This document shows, piece after piece, positions 36,074 through 45,746 of a DNA stretch of 64,000 nt. Every line of letters starts with the position of its first letter. The first letter of the stretch is position 1. The stretch is from Bacteroidota bacterium (GTDB lineage Bacteria; Bacteroidota; Bacteroidia; Bacteroidales; JAAUTT01). The DNA is taken from contig JAEYWD010000007.1 of NCBI GenBank assembly GCA_023429135.1, positions 1-64,000 of the forward strand. The letters are read 5' to 3'. A program made the position numbers and the translations under genes. Below the pieces are notes generated by a model, which saw only the letters and a list, made by a program, of their open reading frames with translations, ran no database searches and was not told the DNA's origin.

Positions 36074-36850
36074 ATGAAAAAACGTATTACTTTTTTGCGG
36101 ATACTTGTACTTTCTTTTTTAATTGTAGGCTTATCATCATTAACCCTGAAACTTGGAAAAGAAAAGTATGTACAGATTGATAAGAAACTCTTTGCATCGC
36201 GATACGAAGTCACAAACACAGAATTCAGAGAGTTCCTTTACAGTGTAAGAGAAACTGATAAGAATCAGTTTGAAAAACTTCAATACGATTCCTCACAATG
36301 GCTGAAAAAATTTCCTTATGCCTACAACGAACCTTTGCTGAACTTTTATCACTGGCATCCGGCTTATGACGATTATCCGGTGGTAAATATAACCCGCGAA
36401 ACTGCCGAAGCGTATTGTAAATGGCTAAGTACAAAATATGACAAGAGTTTTAGGAAAAAATTTAAAAAAGTTCTTTTCCGTTTGCCAACAGAAAACGAAT
36501 GGATAGCACTTTCGGGCGTAGGTAAAAACAAGTTACCATGGAGCGGAAATACAGCTTTTGAAAACAAAACAATCATGGCCAATATCAAAGCCCATCAAGG
36601 TACAAATAACGATGTCGACTACAAATTCGACGGAAATATTTACACTTCCAGAGTTGGAAGCTTTAAAGCCAATCAGTTTGGGCTATACGATGTTGTTGGT
36701 AATGCCTACGAAATAACTCAGTCGGGTGTTCAGAAAGGGGGAAGCTGGGACAGTTTTATCGAAGAATGTACCGCTGATCAAACCCAAAAGTTTGATTTAC
36801 CAGATCCGAGAGTCGGTTTCAGAGTTGTAATGGAAGTTGTTGTAGAATGA
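36074..36850 (+). CDS. SUMF1/formylglycine-generating-enzyme-fold protein
   Basis: 258 residues with an N-terminal hydrophobic segment (about 8-26), so secreted or membrane-anchored. Seen: FASRYEVTNTEFREFL, YPVVNITRETAEAYCKWLS, FRLPTENEWIALS, LYDVVGNAYE and the C-terminal GGSWDSF ... DPRVGFRVV, the hallmark order of the FGE-sulfatase fold. GldK/GldJ gliding proteins and many enzymes share it. The paired cysteines of true formylglycine enzymes are not evident and no sulfatase is near, so a structural role as in GldK-like proteins is at least as likely. Terminator at 36887. Confidence 0.82.
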   Translation: MKKRITFLRILVLSFLIVGLSSLTLKLGKEKYVQIDKKLFASRYEVTNTEFREFLYSVRETDKNQFEKLQYDSSQWLKKFPYAYNEPLLNFYHWHPAYDDYPVVNITRETAEAYCKWLSTKYDKSFRKKFKKVLFRLPTENEWIALSGVGKNKLPWSGNTAFENKTIMANIKAHQGTNNDVDYKFDGNIYTSRVGSFKANQFGLYDVVGNAYEITQSGVQKGGSWDSFIEECTADQTQKFDLPDPRVGFRVVMEVVVE

Positions 36851-36886
36851 TTTATAAGCCATAATTTTTAGTGATTGATTAGACAG

Positions 36887-36919
36887 AAAGAACGGGCAAA
36901 CCAACCCGTTCTTTTTTTG
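36887..36919 (+). terminator. Terminator after the SUMF1-like gene
   Basis: Arms aaagaacggg (36887-36896) and cccgttcttt (36905-36914), followed by a continuing T-run. Confidence 0.85.
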
Positions 36920-36942
36920 TTGTATTTTCAAATGATTAATAT

Positions 36943-37482
36943 ATGGAACGAAAAGTTATTCTTTACATTGCCATGAGTCTTGATGGTTACATTGCCAAAA
37001 AGGATGATAATATCGACTTTCTCACAACGGTAGAATCTCCGGGGGAAGATTATGGTTATTCATCTTTTCTTAAAAACATTGATACTGTAATCTGGGGACG
37101 TAGAACCTACGATAAAGTGCTTACTTTGAGCACTGAATTCCTTCATAAGGATAAAAAAGTATATGTGCTTTCACGAAGCAGATCCGGAACCGATGAAAAT
37201 GTTGAATACATTTGTGATGTACAAACGCTTATTAACGACCTCCGTCAAAAAGAAGGTCTTGATATTTATTGCGATGGTGGTTCGGAATTGGTTTATGAAT
37301 TATTGAAACATTCCATGATTGACCGGCTAATTGTCTCAATTATTCCTTATCTTTTAGGGAGCGGAATTAGACTATTCAGAGATGGGTTTCCGGAACAGAA
37401 ATTAAAATTCAAACAGAGTGTTACCTATCCATCAGGTCTTGTGCAACTATGGTACGAAAAAACACCGGAAAAGGACAATTAG
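36943..37482 (+). CDS. Dihydrofolate-reductase-like (RibD C-terminal) protein
   Basis: 179 residues, cytosolic. Seen: ILYIAMSLDGYIAKKDDNIDFL at the N-terminus (split ILYIAMSLDGYIA / DDNIDFL), DTVIWGRRTYDKVL, KVYVLSRS, and IYCDGGSELVYELL with IIPYLLGSGIRLF. These are the standard blocks of stand-alone RibD-C/YyaP-type reductases that bind NADPH. The substrate is unknown; members are often linked to folate or flavin chemistry but no rib or fol gene is near. Confidence 0.9.
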   Translation: MERKVILYIAMSLDGYIAKKDDNIDFLTTVESPGEDYGYSSFLKNIDTVIWGRRTYDKVLTLSTEFLHKDKKVYVLSRSRSGTDENVEYICDVQTLINDLRQKEGLDIYCDGGSELVYELLKHSMIDRLIVSIIPYLLGSGIRLFRDGFPEQKLKFKQSVTYPSGLVQLWYEKTPEKDN

Positions 37483-37564
37483 ATTTATCCTTCCTTCATC
37501 ATTTTCATTTTTCCTATTTCGAACTCATTTCGTACTTTTAGGTTTTTAGTGGAAAATAATTACC

Positions 37565-39106
37565 ATGATAGAAAAAATTAAAAGTTCGGAGTTGATTCTT
37601 GTTATTTTCGGTGCTTCGGGCGACCTTACCGAGCGTAAGCTCATACCCGCCTTATACGACCTGAAATCTCAAAACCTTCTGCCCGAAAAGTTTGTAGTGC
37701 TCGGCGTTAGTCGTACCGAGATGACCGACAACAATTTTCGCGGGAAGATGAAAACTGCTATTCATGAGTTTCTGGATGATAAAGAAAGCATACAGGAAAA
37801 AGTTGTTAATGAGTTTATCCCCTCCCTGCACTACATCTCCATCAATACCTCAAGCAGGGAAGATTACGGTAAACTGCAGAAACGGTTGGAAGAACTGGAC
37901 CGGCAGCATCAAACAAATGGAAATGTTTTGTTTTATCTTTCCACACCGCCAAGTCTATACGAAACAATTGTAAAAAATCTTGGATTTTACGGATTGAATA
38001 GACATGAGAAAGGTTGGCGACGCATCATCATTGAAAAACCTTTTGGCTACGATCTCGAATCGGCTAAAAAACTCAACAAGGAAATTCTTGAGATTTTTAA
38101 CGAAGATCAGGTTTACCGTATCGACCATTACCTGGGAAAAGAAACCGTTCAGAATATTCTGGTAACACGTTTTGCGAACGGGATCTTCGAACCCATATGG
38201 AACCGGAACTTTATTCATCACATAGAAATTACCTCTTCGGAAGATATTGGTGTTGAAGGGCGTGGCGGATATTATGACGGCTCGGGCGCTATCCGCGATA
38301 TGGTTCAGAACCACCTTTTGCAACTTGTTGGAATGGTAGCCATGGAACCTCCTGCTAATTCGGAGCCCTGGTCGATCAGAAACGAAACTTTAAAAGTTTT
38401 TCAATCCATAAGGCCACTCAGTAAGGACGACATCTACCACAATGTTATCCGGGGGCAATACATGGCTTCGAAAATCCGTGGAAAGGAAGTCAAAGGCTAC
38501 CGCGACGAGGAAAATGTAGTTCATTGCTCCAAAACAGAGACTTATGTTGCCACGAAGTTTTTCATCGACAACTGGCGATGGAGCGGAGTGCCATTTTATA
38601 TCCGCACCGGAAAACGTTTGCCCACAAAGGTTACAGAAATAGTGATCCATTTTCATCCTAGTCCTTTACGGTTATTTACAAAAGAGCAGGATAATTCAGT
38701 TTCGACTAATCAACTGGTTATCCGCATTCAACCTGATGAAGGTTTACTTTTCAAATTTGGAATTAAGGTACCCGGCGCAGGCTTTAAAGTAAAGGAAACT
38801 GCCATGGACTTTCATTATTCAAGTCTTGCCGAAGATCGTCTGCCCAGCGCCTACGAGCGCTTGTTACTGGACTGCATGCACGGAGACCCTACGCTTTACA
38901 TCCGCGGCGATGCTGTGGAAGCTACCTGGGAAATTGTAACACCCATTATCGACGTTTGGAAGAATAACCCCGATTTTAAGCTTTTCGGATATCCTGCAGG
39001 CACCTGGGGACCCGATGTAGCCGACAGCCTTATTGAGGGACCGGTACGCTCATGGCGTTATCCTTGCCGCAATTTAACCTCCGACGATAGCTATTGTGAA
39101 TTATAA
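37565..39106 (+). CDS. zwf: Glucose-6-phosphate 1-dehydrogenase
   Basis: 513 residues; first oxidative pentose-phosphate step, making NADPH and 6-phosphogluconolactone. Seen: VIFGASGDLTERKLIPALYDL (split GASGDLTERK; NADP site) and the substrate motif RIDHYLGKETVQN (Lys of G6P binding). The C-terminal half is complete. pgl starts 10 bases after the stop, so the two are one operon. The usual third member gnd is not here. Confidence 0.96.
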   Translation: MIEKIKSSELILVIFGASGDLTERKLIPALYDLKSQNLLPEKFVVLGVSRTEMTDNNFRGKMKTAIHEFLDDKESIQEKVVNEFIPSLHYISINTSSREDYGKLQKRLEELDRQHQTNGNVLFYLSTPPSLYETIVKNLGFYGLNRHEKGWRRIIIEKPFGYDLESAKKLNKEILEIFNEDQVYRIDHYLGKETVQNILVTRFANGIFEPIWNRNFIHHIEITSSEDIGVEGRGGYYDGSGAIRDMVQNHLLQLVGMVAMEPPANSEPWSIRNETLKVFQSIRPLSKDDIYHNVIRGQYMASKIRGKEVKGYRDEENVVHCSKTETYVATKFFIDNWRWSGVPFYIRTGKRLPTKVTEIVIHFHPSPLRLFTKEQDNSVSTNQLVIRIQPDEGLLFKFGIKVPGAGFKVKETAMDFHYSSLAEDRLPSAYERLLLDCMHGDPTLYIRGDAVEATWEIVTPIIDVWKNNPDFKLFGYPAGTWGPDVADSLIEGPVRSWRYPCRNLTSDDSYCEL

Positions 39107-39116
39107 TACGTCTAAA

Positions 39117-39860
39117 ATGAAAATCTATTTCCGGTCGAAAGTCCTTTCAACACCTCAGGAAACTGCCGATATGGTTGCCAAGGACTTCATCAGGTTCACC
39201 GATGAAATGTTTCGTTTCCGCGAAAAGCTTTATATCGCAGTATCCGGTGGTTCTACTCCCGACTTGTTTTTTGATCTCCTTGCCAATGAATACTCTCATG
39301 CTGTAAAATGGGAGAAACTTCATTTCTTTTGGGTTGACGAGCGTTGTGTACCTCACAATCATATCGAAAGTAATTACGGCAATGCATTCCGCAGATGCTT
39401 TTCAAAAGTTGGCATCCCGAAGGAAAATCTCCATCCGGTAATGGGCGGCGATAATCCTGTTTCGGAAACAGTGCGTTATACAGGAGATATCCTCTCGCAT
39501 GTGCCTTGTATAAACGGATACCCAGCCTTTGACCTGATTATGCTGGGAATGGGTGAAGATGGCCATACAGCCTCAATCTTTCCAGGTCAGGAACAATTAT
39601 TTAAGGTAAATTCAATCGTATCTGTTTCGGAGAATCCTATTAGCGGTCAGAAACGCATAACCTTGACAGGAAAGGTTTTGAATAATGCCGCCGAAGTAAT
39701 TTTTGTTGTAACCGGTTACAAGAAAAAAGACGTACTTGAGCAGATTCTTACCCAAAAACCCGATGCGGCATATTATCCTGCATCGCATGTTAAACCTTTA
39801 AAAGGCCGTTTAAACTGGTACCTTGATCGGGAAGCGGCCGGAGGAAGACTGGAATTTTAG
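39117..39860 (+). CDS. pgl: 6-phosphogluconolactonase (DevB type)
   Basis: 247 residues from the ATG at 39117; a GTG at 39096 lies inside zwf and is less likely. It hydrolyses the lactone made by Zwf. Seen: AVSGGSTPDLFFDLL, FFWVDERCVPHNHIESN and LGMGEDGHTASIFPGQ, the sugar-phosphate site of the NagB/SOL family. The spacing to zwf shows co-transcription. Confidence 0.94.
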   Translation: MKIYFRSKVLSTPQETADMVAKDFIRFTDEMFRFREKLYIAVSGGSTPDLFFDLLANEYSHAVKWEKLHFFWVDERCVPHNHIESNYGNAFRRCFSKVGIPKENLHPVMGGDNPVSETVRYTGDILSHVPCINGYPAFDLIMLGMGEDGHTASIFPGQEQLFKVNSIVSVSENPISGQKRITLTGKVLNNAAEVIFVVTGYKKKDVLEQILTQKPDAAYYPASHVKPLKGRLNWYLDREAAGGRLEF

Positions 39861-39895
39861 CTATGATTCTAATTAACCAAGCAAACTTGTTATCA

Positions 39896-40756
39896 ATGAA
39901 ACCACTCATGATTTTTTTGAGCATTAGCCTTCTCACTTTCTATTTCTCCAGGCTCACTGCACAACAAACCGAAAGTTATAAATTAGCTGGAGAAACCTTA
40001 AAGGCTCAAGCAGAAAAAATTCTGTATAAAAAAACTCCTCAAGAAGACATGTATTTATATCTTTTGCGACCTTTTAATAAAACCAAAAAAGCTTTACCTG
40101 CAATTGTCTATTTTACAGGCGGAGGTTGGGTAGAAGGGAATGTAGAAGGCCAAATACCAAACCCAGCATGGTTTCGCGATCAGGGTATAATAGGAATTTG
40201 TGCCGATTATCGCGTTAAAAAACGCCATGGAACAAGTCCATTGGAATGTATAGAAGATGCTAAATCGGCAATTCGTTATGTTCGTGAACATGCCAAGGAA
40301 TTGGGGATCGATCCTGAAAAAATAATAGCGGCAGGAGGTTCTGCGGGTGGACATATTGCCGCATGTACCTTTCTCGACGGAGGAGAAGCTGTTTCAGAAA
40401 ATCTCAGGATCAGTTCAAAACCAAATGCATTGGTACTTCATAATCCCGTTCTTGGAGAAGGTTTTGGAAGTGATTTCTTTAAGGAACATCCGGAGTTTTC
40501 GCCTATGCTGAATGTACGAAAAGGCTGGCCTCCAACGGTTTTATCCAATGGTACCAAGGATAATACCACTCCTCATGCATCGGCAATAAAATTTGAAAAA
40601 CTTATGAAAGATTCAGGAAATTACTGCATGCTTATAACTATTGAGAATGCAGGCCATTCCTGCGACTGGCCGGTAAGCAATCCTAATTTTCTGCCCACAA
40701 TGAATCAAATGTGGAATTTTCTGGTAAAACAAAAGATAGTTTCTCAACTTAAGTGA
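39896..40756 (+). CDS. Secreted alpha/beta-hydrolase (esterase/acetyl-xylan-esterase-like)
   Basis: 286 residues from the ATG at 39896, giving a signal peptide (KPLMIFLSISLLTF ... LTAQ). Nucleophile elbow GGSAGGHIAA, acid Asp near GTKDNTTPH and His in NAGHSCDW give the triad. The oxyanion block reads VYFTGGGWVEGN, with the usual HGG replaced by TGGG. This resembles BD-FAE/lipase-type enzymes that deacetylate or de-esterify plant glycans. It is only 35 bases after pgl but its product is extracytoplasmic, so the link to zwf-pgl is probably positional. A hairpin ends the gene. Confidence 0.85.
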   Translation: MKPLMIFLSISLLTFYFSRLTAQQTESYKLAGETLKAQAEKILYKKTPQEDMYLYLLRPFNKTKKALPAIVYFTGGGWVEGNVEGQIPNPAWFRDQGIIGICADYRVKKRHGTSPLECIEDAKSAIRYVREHAKELGIDPEKIIAAGGSAGGHIAACTFLDGGEAVSENLRISSKPNALVLHNPVLGEGFGSDFFKEHPEFSPMLNVRKGWPPTVLSNGTKDNTTPHASAIKFEKLMKDSGNYCMLITIENAGHSCDWPVSNPNFLPTMNQMWNFLVKQKIVSQLK

Positions 40757-40770
40757 AAAACTATCTTTTT
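40731..40770 (+). terminator. Terminator overlapping the esterase stop codon
   Basis: Arms aaaagatagttt (40731-40742) and aaactatctttt (40758-40769) with more T after. It overlaps the last coding bases of the hydrolase. A/T-rich ends may serve the convergent small gene too. Confidence 0.65.
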
Positions 40771-40786
40771 GAGGTTATTTTACTTT

Positions 40787-41089
40787 TCATCCCTTATCGC
40801 TCAAGAACTTGAAAAATCTGCTTGTCTTATGTTCTTTGGTTTCCTCCTGATATAAGAACTGTAAATTTTTCTCGTCAAATGTTGCAAAAAATGTCTCCCA
40901 GTCTGTTTCTTCCAGTTTTTCATCATCCTGGAATTTAATCCTCAGGAGACCTGCATGTTCCTCATCTTTTCCTTCTGTTCCTTTTACCAGTGCGGGTTTT
41001 CCGCCTCTTTCCTCCACCCACCTTTTAATTTCTTCGTGATCAGTAGTTGTTTTTGAGGAGATATCTGTTTTCGTTTTTGTTGCTTCCAT
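40787..41089 (-). CDS. Small conserved protein of the 'DHEEIKRWVEERGGKP' family
   Basis: 100 residues from the ATG at 41089 (MEATKTKTDISS); an upstream Met would add an unlike stretch. Soluble and charged. Seen: TTDHEEIKRWVEERGGKPALV, split here as DHEEIKRWVEERGGKPALVK, then LLRIKFQD, WETFFATFDEKNLQFLYQ and SRFFKFLSD. This matches a widespread small family (often mislabelled as 1,4-alpha-glucan branching enzyme) with no known function. Convergent with the esterase gene. Confidence 0.75.
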   Translation of the reverse strand: MEATKTKTDISSKTTTDHEEIKRWVEERGGKPALVKGTEGKDEEHAGLLRIKFQDDEKLEETDWETFFATFDEKNLQFLYQEETKEHKTSRFFKFLSDKG

Positions 41090-41337
41090 AATTATATTTT
41101 TCAGCATTTGTTCAAAAGTCATACCTATATATTTATAGACTAAAAACAGCTCACACATCATATATTCAGATAATTAAAAACAGGAAAAACCATTTAACAA
41201 ATACCTTAATGTAGAAATGAAGCCTCGGTTGAGAATCATTATTCGCACCAATTTAAAGTTGCTGGTAAAAATGAACCTCATCCATAACACCCGTAAAAAG
41301 AATACGTATATATCAACTTAACCTTTACTTTTTATCT

Positions 41338-42119
41338 ATGAAGGATTTGACCAACCTGAAAGATACATTTCTGAAAGCTGGCATGAAACCAAGTAACATT
41401 GATTATGCGATAGATGCAGTTAATTACGGAACTGAAAAGGAATTAATCGCACAAATTCTACATCTGTTTATCGTAACGAAACCGAAGAAAACTCACACAA
41501 ACTGATTGATGCCATTGTTGATGAAATAAAAGGGCCTAAAAAGAGAGTTATCAGCAATCCCCGATATTCTTCACTACAGCAAAAAATTTATACCGACTAC
41601 ATAAGTTCTTCAGACGAACGACTTCTTGAAATAGTTAATTCCGGAAAATATCGGGAAGAGGTGGTCGAAATTATAACTGACATTCTGGTTGAACGGAAGG
41701 TAATCACCCGTGAAACAAATTCAGATGATACAATCAGCACCAACCCTGTAATTGAAAAAAAGAGGAACAAAGCCTTAACTTTTTATCTGAATTTTATGCT
41801 CATAGCCAATGGTTTGGCCTTTATAATGAATTTGTTTTTATTTGCCAAAATAAAAGGTAAGAACAGCGGCGAAGAGCTTGTATTTTTTGCTTTTTCTGTT
41901 GTATGTGTGCTGAATATTATTTTTGTTAGGCAAATTTTCAAATGGAAGAAATCGGGTTTTAATAACATTGCCTACCTGGCTGTGATTATGTTTTGTATAA
42001 ATCTGTTTTCAGGACTTTCTTTGGGGCGTTCTATACTCGGATTGATGGGTTTGCTCATTCTCTATGTGTTTCTGCAATTCGAAAAAGATGGCAAAAGTGC
42101 GTGGGATCAATTAGAGTAA
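41338..42119 (+). pseudogene. Frameshifted membrane protein gene
   Basis: The first frame (41338-41505) encodes 55 residues starting MKDLTNLKDTFLKAGM. It loses sense after AQILHL and stops. A second frame, open from 41436, runs from about 41463 (SVYRNETEENSHKLID) to 42119. It includes DERLLEIVNSGKY-EEVVEIITDILVER, a phrase common in Bacteroidota proteins, and ends with three or four membrane helices and a SAWDQLE tail. Joining needs one base to be gained near 41440-41470. No slippery heptamer is seen, so mutation or assembly error is likelier than programmed frameshifting. The family is not recognised. Confidence 0.7.
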
Positions 42120-42424
42120 CAGAATCTTTTCAGATATTTAGACTTTGATTCAATAGTGGCCGATAAAAATCTTAATCAAAATAGCTGAAGACGATCAATG
42201 ATGCACCCAAGTATGTTTAAGTATTGAAAAAAATTAGCTAAATCTTTGAAATTCTAGAAAAATGATAGCCTGATGGTTTCAGTTTACAATGATAACAAAT
42301 CTTAATTGTGCGATAAAATAAACCTACAATCCGGACAAATACGATCAGATTTTTTTATGATTTGAAAAAATTACCTGAACTTTAAAGGTTCCTCAATGTT
42401 AAATTTCAAATAACCTTTAATGCT
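42120..42424. other. Intergenic region, no feature recognised
   Basis: 305 AT-rich bases between the frameshifted gene and the four-helix membrane gene. I see no strong hairpin, word repeat or clear promoter box. Confidence 0.4.
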
Positions 42425-42862
42425 ATGTATAATTTTATTGTAAATTTTCATTCAATTCTCCGTTGGGCGCTTGTCATCTTATTCATTATCACAATATTTT
42501 ACGCCTTCTATGGAAAATCGCGAAACCTCGACTTTGAAAAAGTACGTAAACTGGCTTTCGCAACTCTTAATCTTTTACATATTCAGTTTCTTGTTGGTCT
42601 GATATTATATTTTATCAGTCCAAAAGTTGTTTTTAGTGGCTTGGCTATGAAAGCTCCACTAACACGCTTTTTCCTGGTGGAACATATCACTGCCATGTTA
42701 ATTGGAGTTGCCATTGTTACAATAGGATATTCAGTTTCCAGGAAAGCAACTACAGAGTCTAAGAAATATAATAAATTGATAGTTTTTTACCTCATTGGTT
42801 CTCTGATAATTCTGGCAGCAGTTCCGTGGCCTTTTTACAATTTAGGAACAGGATGGCTGTAA
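42425..42862 (+). CDS. Small four-helix membrane protein (cytochrome-b-like annotation group)
   Basis: 145 residues with four predicted membrane helices: about 12-30, 45-65, 83-104, 119-138. The pattern HSILRWALVILFI near the start and LVEHITAMLIGVAI in helix 3 resembles short Bacteroidota membrane proteins often labelled cytochrome B. His residues at the helix ends could bind heme but this is not shown. It stands alone before the DUF4301 gene. Confidence 0.65.
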   Translation: MYNFIVNFHSILRWALVILFIITIFYAFYGKSRNLDFEKVRKLAFATLNLLHIQFLVGLILYFISPKVVFSGLAMKAPLTRFFLVEHITAMLIGVAIVTIGYSVSRKATTESKKYNKLIVFYLIGSLIILAAVPWPFYNLGTGWL

Positions 42863-42926
42863 AACACAATTAACATTAACTTATAATTAGTATTTTTAAG
42901 GAATTACATTACAACACTTCCCAATT

Positions 42927-44420
42927 ATGTTTAAAGAAAAGGATATAGAACTGCTGACTAAAAAGGGTATAACAGAATCCCTTGTAAATGAACAATTAAA
43001 CTATTTCAAAAATGATTTTCCGGTTTTGGATATAGCCAAACCTGCTACCATTGGCGATGGCATAAAACATCTGGACGAAAACGAGCTAAATGAATACCGC
43101 TCTGTATATGACAGTGAAAAGACTAACAAAAAAATTGTGAAGTTTGTACCAGCGTCAGGTGCAGCAACTCGTATGTTCAAATCGCTTTTTGAGTTTGTTG
43201 AAAGTAAAAATCTTAATCAGGATAGCGAAGAGGTACTCTTAAAATTAAATTCATTTGCCTTCTACAGTGAATTGAAAGAAATTCTTTTAAAAAGCGGGAT
43301 TTCGCCCGAAGAAAAAGACAGGCCAGAGACTGCTCTAAAAATTATCGATACCATTCTGAACAGTTCAGGTCTGAATTATGGGAACCTTCCAAAAGGTCTG
43401 TTAAAATTTCATCTTTATAATGATGGCGACCGCACGGCTTTTGAAGAACATCTGGCTGAAGGAGTTCTTTATGCAACTGGGAAAGATAACAGAGTACACA
43501 TCCACTTTACAGTATCGCCCGAGCACCGTGATGGCTTTGTAAGCCTCCTGGCCAAAGTGAAAGACAGGTTCGAAGCCCAATATAAGGTGAAACTTGAAGT
43601 TGATTTTTCGGAGCAGAAACCTTCAACCGATACCATTGCAGCCGATGGAAACAACGAACCCTTTCGCGACAAAAACGGAAATATTTTGTTTCGCCCCGGA
43701 GGTCACGGTGCTTTGCTCGATAATCTGAATGAAATTGATGCAGATATAATTTTCATAAAGAACATTGACAATGTAGTACCCGACAGTTTAAAGGAACCTA
43801 CCATTCTTTACAAAAAAGCTCTGGCAGGTTTGCTTATCAGGTTGCAATCTCAAATTAACAGTTTTCTAAATGATCTCGAATCGGGTAATGCAAATGTTTC
43901 CGAAATAGTTGCTTTTATTGGGAAGAATCTTGGTTACACATTTAATAATAGCCTGAGTGAAGAGGAAAAGAAAAACAAAGCAAAGCAAATATTAAATCGT
44001 CCTTTAAGAGTTTGCGGAATGGTGCGCAATCAAGGTGAACCAGGCGGAGGACCCTTTTGGGTTAAATCGGAAGATGGCTCTTTGTCGCTGCAAATTCTTG
44101 AAAGCTCACAATTCAACTTCTCACTTCCCGAACATAAACGGGTATTTCAGGGTTCAACGCATTTTAACCCGGTAGATCTTATCTGTTCAACAAAAGATAA
44201 AAAAGGAAAACCGTTCCCGTTACACCAGTACCGTGACCCCAATACCGGGTTTATCTCTATCAAATCGAAAGATGGGAAAGAACTGAAAGCTTTGGAACTG
44301 CCCGGGCTATGGAACGGTTCCATGGCTTTCTGGAATACTGTTTTTGTAGAAGTTCCCGTTGAAACTTTCAATCCTGTAAAAACTGTTAACGATCTTCTTC
44401 GCCCGCAACATTTAGGATAA
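42927..44420 (+). CDS. DUF4301 family protein
   Basis: 497 residues, cytosolic. Recognised from the Bacteroidota family DUF4301: FVPASGAATRMFKSLFEF near residue 72, HIHFTVSPEHRDGFVSLL, LFRPGGHGALLDNLNEIDAD and VCGMVRNQGEPGGGPFWVK. The ASGAATRM and GGHGALL parts look like a nucleotidyltransferase/sugar-nucleotide fold, but the activity is not established. It precedes the broken GH5 gene by 31 bases. Confidence 0.85.
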   Translation: MFKEKDIELLTKKGITESLVNEQLNYFKNDFPVLDIAKPATIGDGIKHLDENELNEYRSVYDSEKTNKKIVKFVPASGAATRMFKSLFEFVESKNLNQDSEEVLLKLNSFAFYSELKEILLKSGISPEEKDRPETALKIIDTILNSSGLNYGNLPKGLLKFHLYNDGDRTAFEEHLAEGVLYATGKDNRVHIHFTVSPEHRDGFVSLLAKVKDRFEAQYKVKLEVDFSEQKPSTDTIAADGNNEPFRDKNGNILFRPGGHGALLDNLNEIDADIIFIKNIDNVVPDSLKEPTILYKKALAGLLIRLQSQINSFLNDLESGNANVSEIVAFIGKNLGYTFNNSLSEEEKKNKAKQILNRPLRVCGMVRNQGEPGGGPFWVKSEDGSLSLQILESSQFNFSLPEHKRVFQGSTHFNPVDLICSTKDKKGKPFPLHQYRDPNTGFISIKSKDGKELKALELPGLWNGSMAFWNTVFVEVPVETFNPVKTVNDLLRPQHLG

Positions 44421-44451
44421 ATAAACTTTGAATGATGTAAACGTTACGGCA

Positions 44452-45666
44452 ATGAAAAGAATTCTGATCATCCTTTTTCTGACAGCACTTGTTAATCAAG
44501 TTGTAGCACAACGCTTTTTTTCAACAAGTGGAAAAGACATCATTGATCCAATGGGAGCTCCGGTTATTTTAAAAGGGATAAACCTGGGTAACTGGCTTGT
44601 GCCGGAGGGGTACATGTTTAAATTCAAAGAAACTAATTCGCCTCGCCTTATCAACGATCTCTTCACCGAGGTTTCCGGCAGCGAATTTACAAAGGAGTTT
44701 TGGGCGCACTATCTGGGTAATTACATTACTCAAAAAGATATCTCTTTCATAAAATCACTTGGAATGAATTCCATCCGGATACCATTTCATTATAAACTGT
44801 TTACTGATGAAGATTACCTAGGTTATGAACGTGGAATTGGCTTTGGTCTGATAGATAGTTTATTGCACTGGTGCCGCAAGGAAAAGCTTTATGTTATACT
44901 GGATATGCATTGCGCTCCATGCGGACAAACCGGGCAGAATATCGACGATTCCCATGGTTATCCGTGGCTGTTCGATGATGATGCTTGTGTTTCAAAAACG
45001 GCTCAGGTATGGAGAGATATAGCCCATAGGTACAAAAACGATCCCACTGTTATAGGATACGATTTATTGAATGAACCCATTCCGCACTTTTACGATACAG
45101 CTAAATTAAACCCCCGGCTGGAGCCAGTTTATAAAACCCTTGTAAGAGCTATACGAGAAGTTGATAATAATCACATTGTTTTCATAGGTGGTTCTCAATG
45201 GAATACCAACTTCAAACATTTGGGAACACCTTTCGATCAAAAATCAGTTTACACTTTTCACCGGTATGGGAGCGATACTACAGTTACAGCAATTCAGGAC
45301 ATTATCGATTTCCGGAATAAATACAATGTTCCCATTTGACTGGGCGAATCGGGGGAAAATACTGATGAATGGATTAACTCCTTCAGAAAAATGCTCGAAA
45401 ATAACAATATAGGATGGTGTTTCTGGCCATACAAGAAAATGGAAGATACCCGGTGTATTGTTTCTTTCCCCAAACCAGCTTTTTACGACGAAATTATACA
45501 TTATGAAAACGAACCTCATGAAGGATTTGAAAAGATGTTTCTCAAATTACCTCCAAAAGAGAATGCCCGAAGAGCTATGATGGAATTTGCCCGGTCAAGT
45601 AATTTCAAAAATTGTTCTCCAAATAAAGGCTTCATCCGTGCATTAGGAATCAATAAGGTTTACTGA
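44452..45666 (+). pseudogene. GH5 endoglucanase-like gene split by an in-frame TGA
   Basis: Signal peptide (MKRILIILFLTALVNQVVAQ) and a GH5 barrel: GINLGNWLVPEGYMFKF, SIRIPFHYKLF, DMHCAPCGQ and YDLLNEPI (acid/base Glu near 207). At 45337-45339 the frame reads TGA between VPI and LGESGENTDEW, exactly where family members have Trp (TGG). The rest of the same frame runs to 45666 and includes the nucleophile Glu (GES) and WCFWPYKK. So 295 residues are made, lacking the nucleophile; with readthrough it would be 404. TGA is a normal stop in this genome (nth, the aminotransferase gene). Confidence 0.85.
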
Positions 45667-45746
45667 AATTATCTTTCTGTAATTATAACTTTTGCAAAGC
45701 CTCAACTTTATTTATATTTATACCTTAATTTTTACCTAATGAACAA

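Noticed and set aside
41338..42119. Programmed -1 frameshift
   Set aside because: No X XXY YYZ slippery heptamer or following pseudoknot was seen near 41440-41470.
44452..45666. UGA decoded as Trp (alternative code) or selenocysteine
   Set aside because: TGA ends many other genes here (nth, the aminotransferase gene, the cysteine-protease-fold gene), and no selenocysteine hairpin is evident. The expected residue is Trp, so a point change or sequencing error is simpler.
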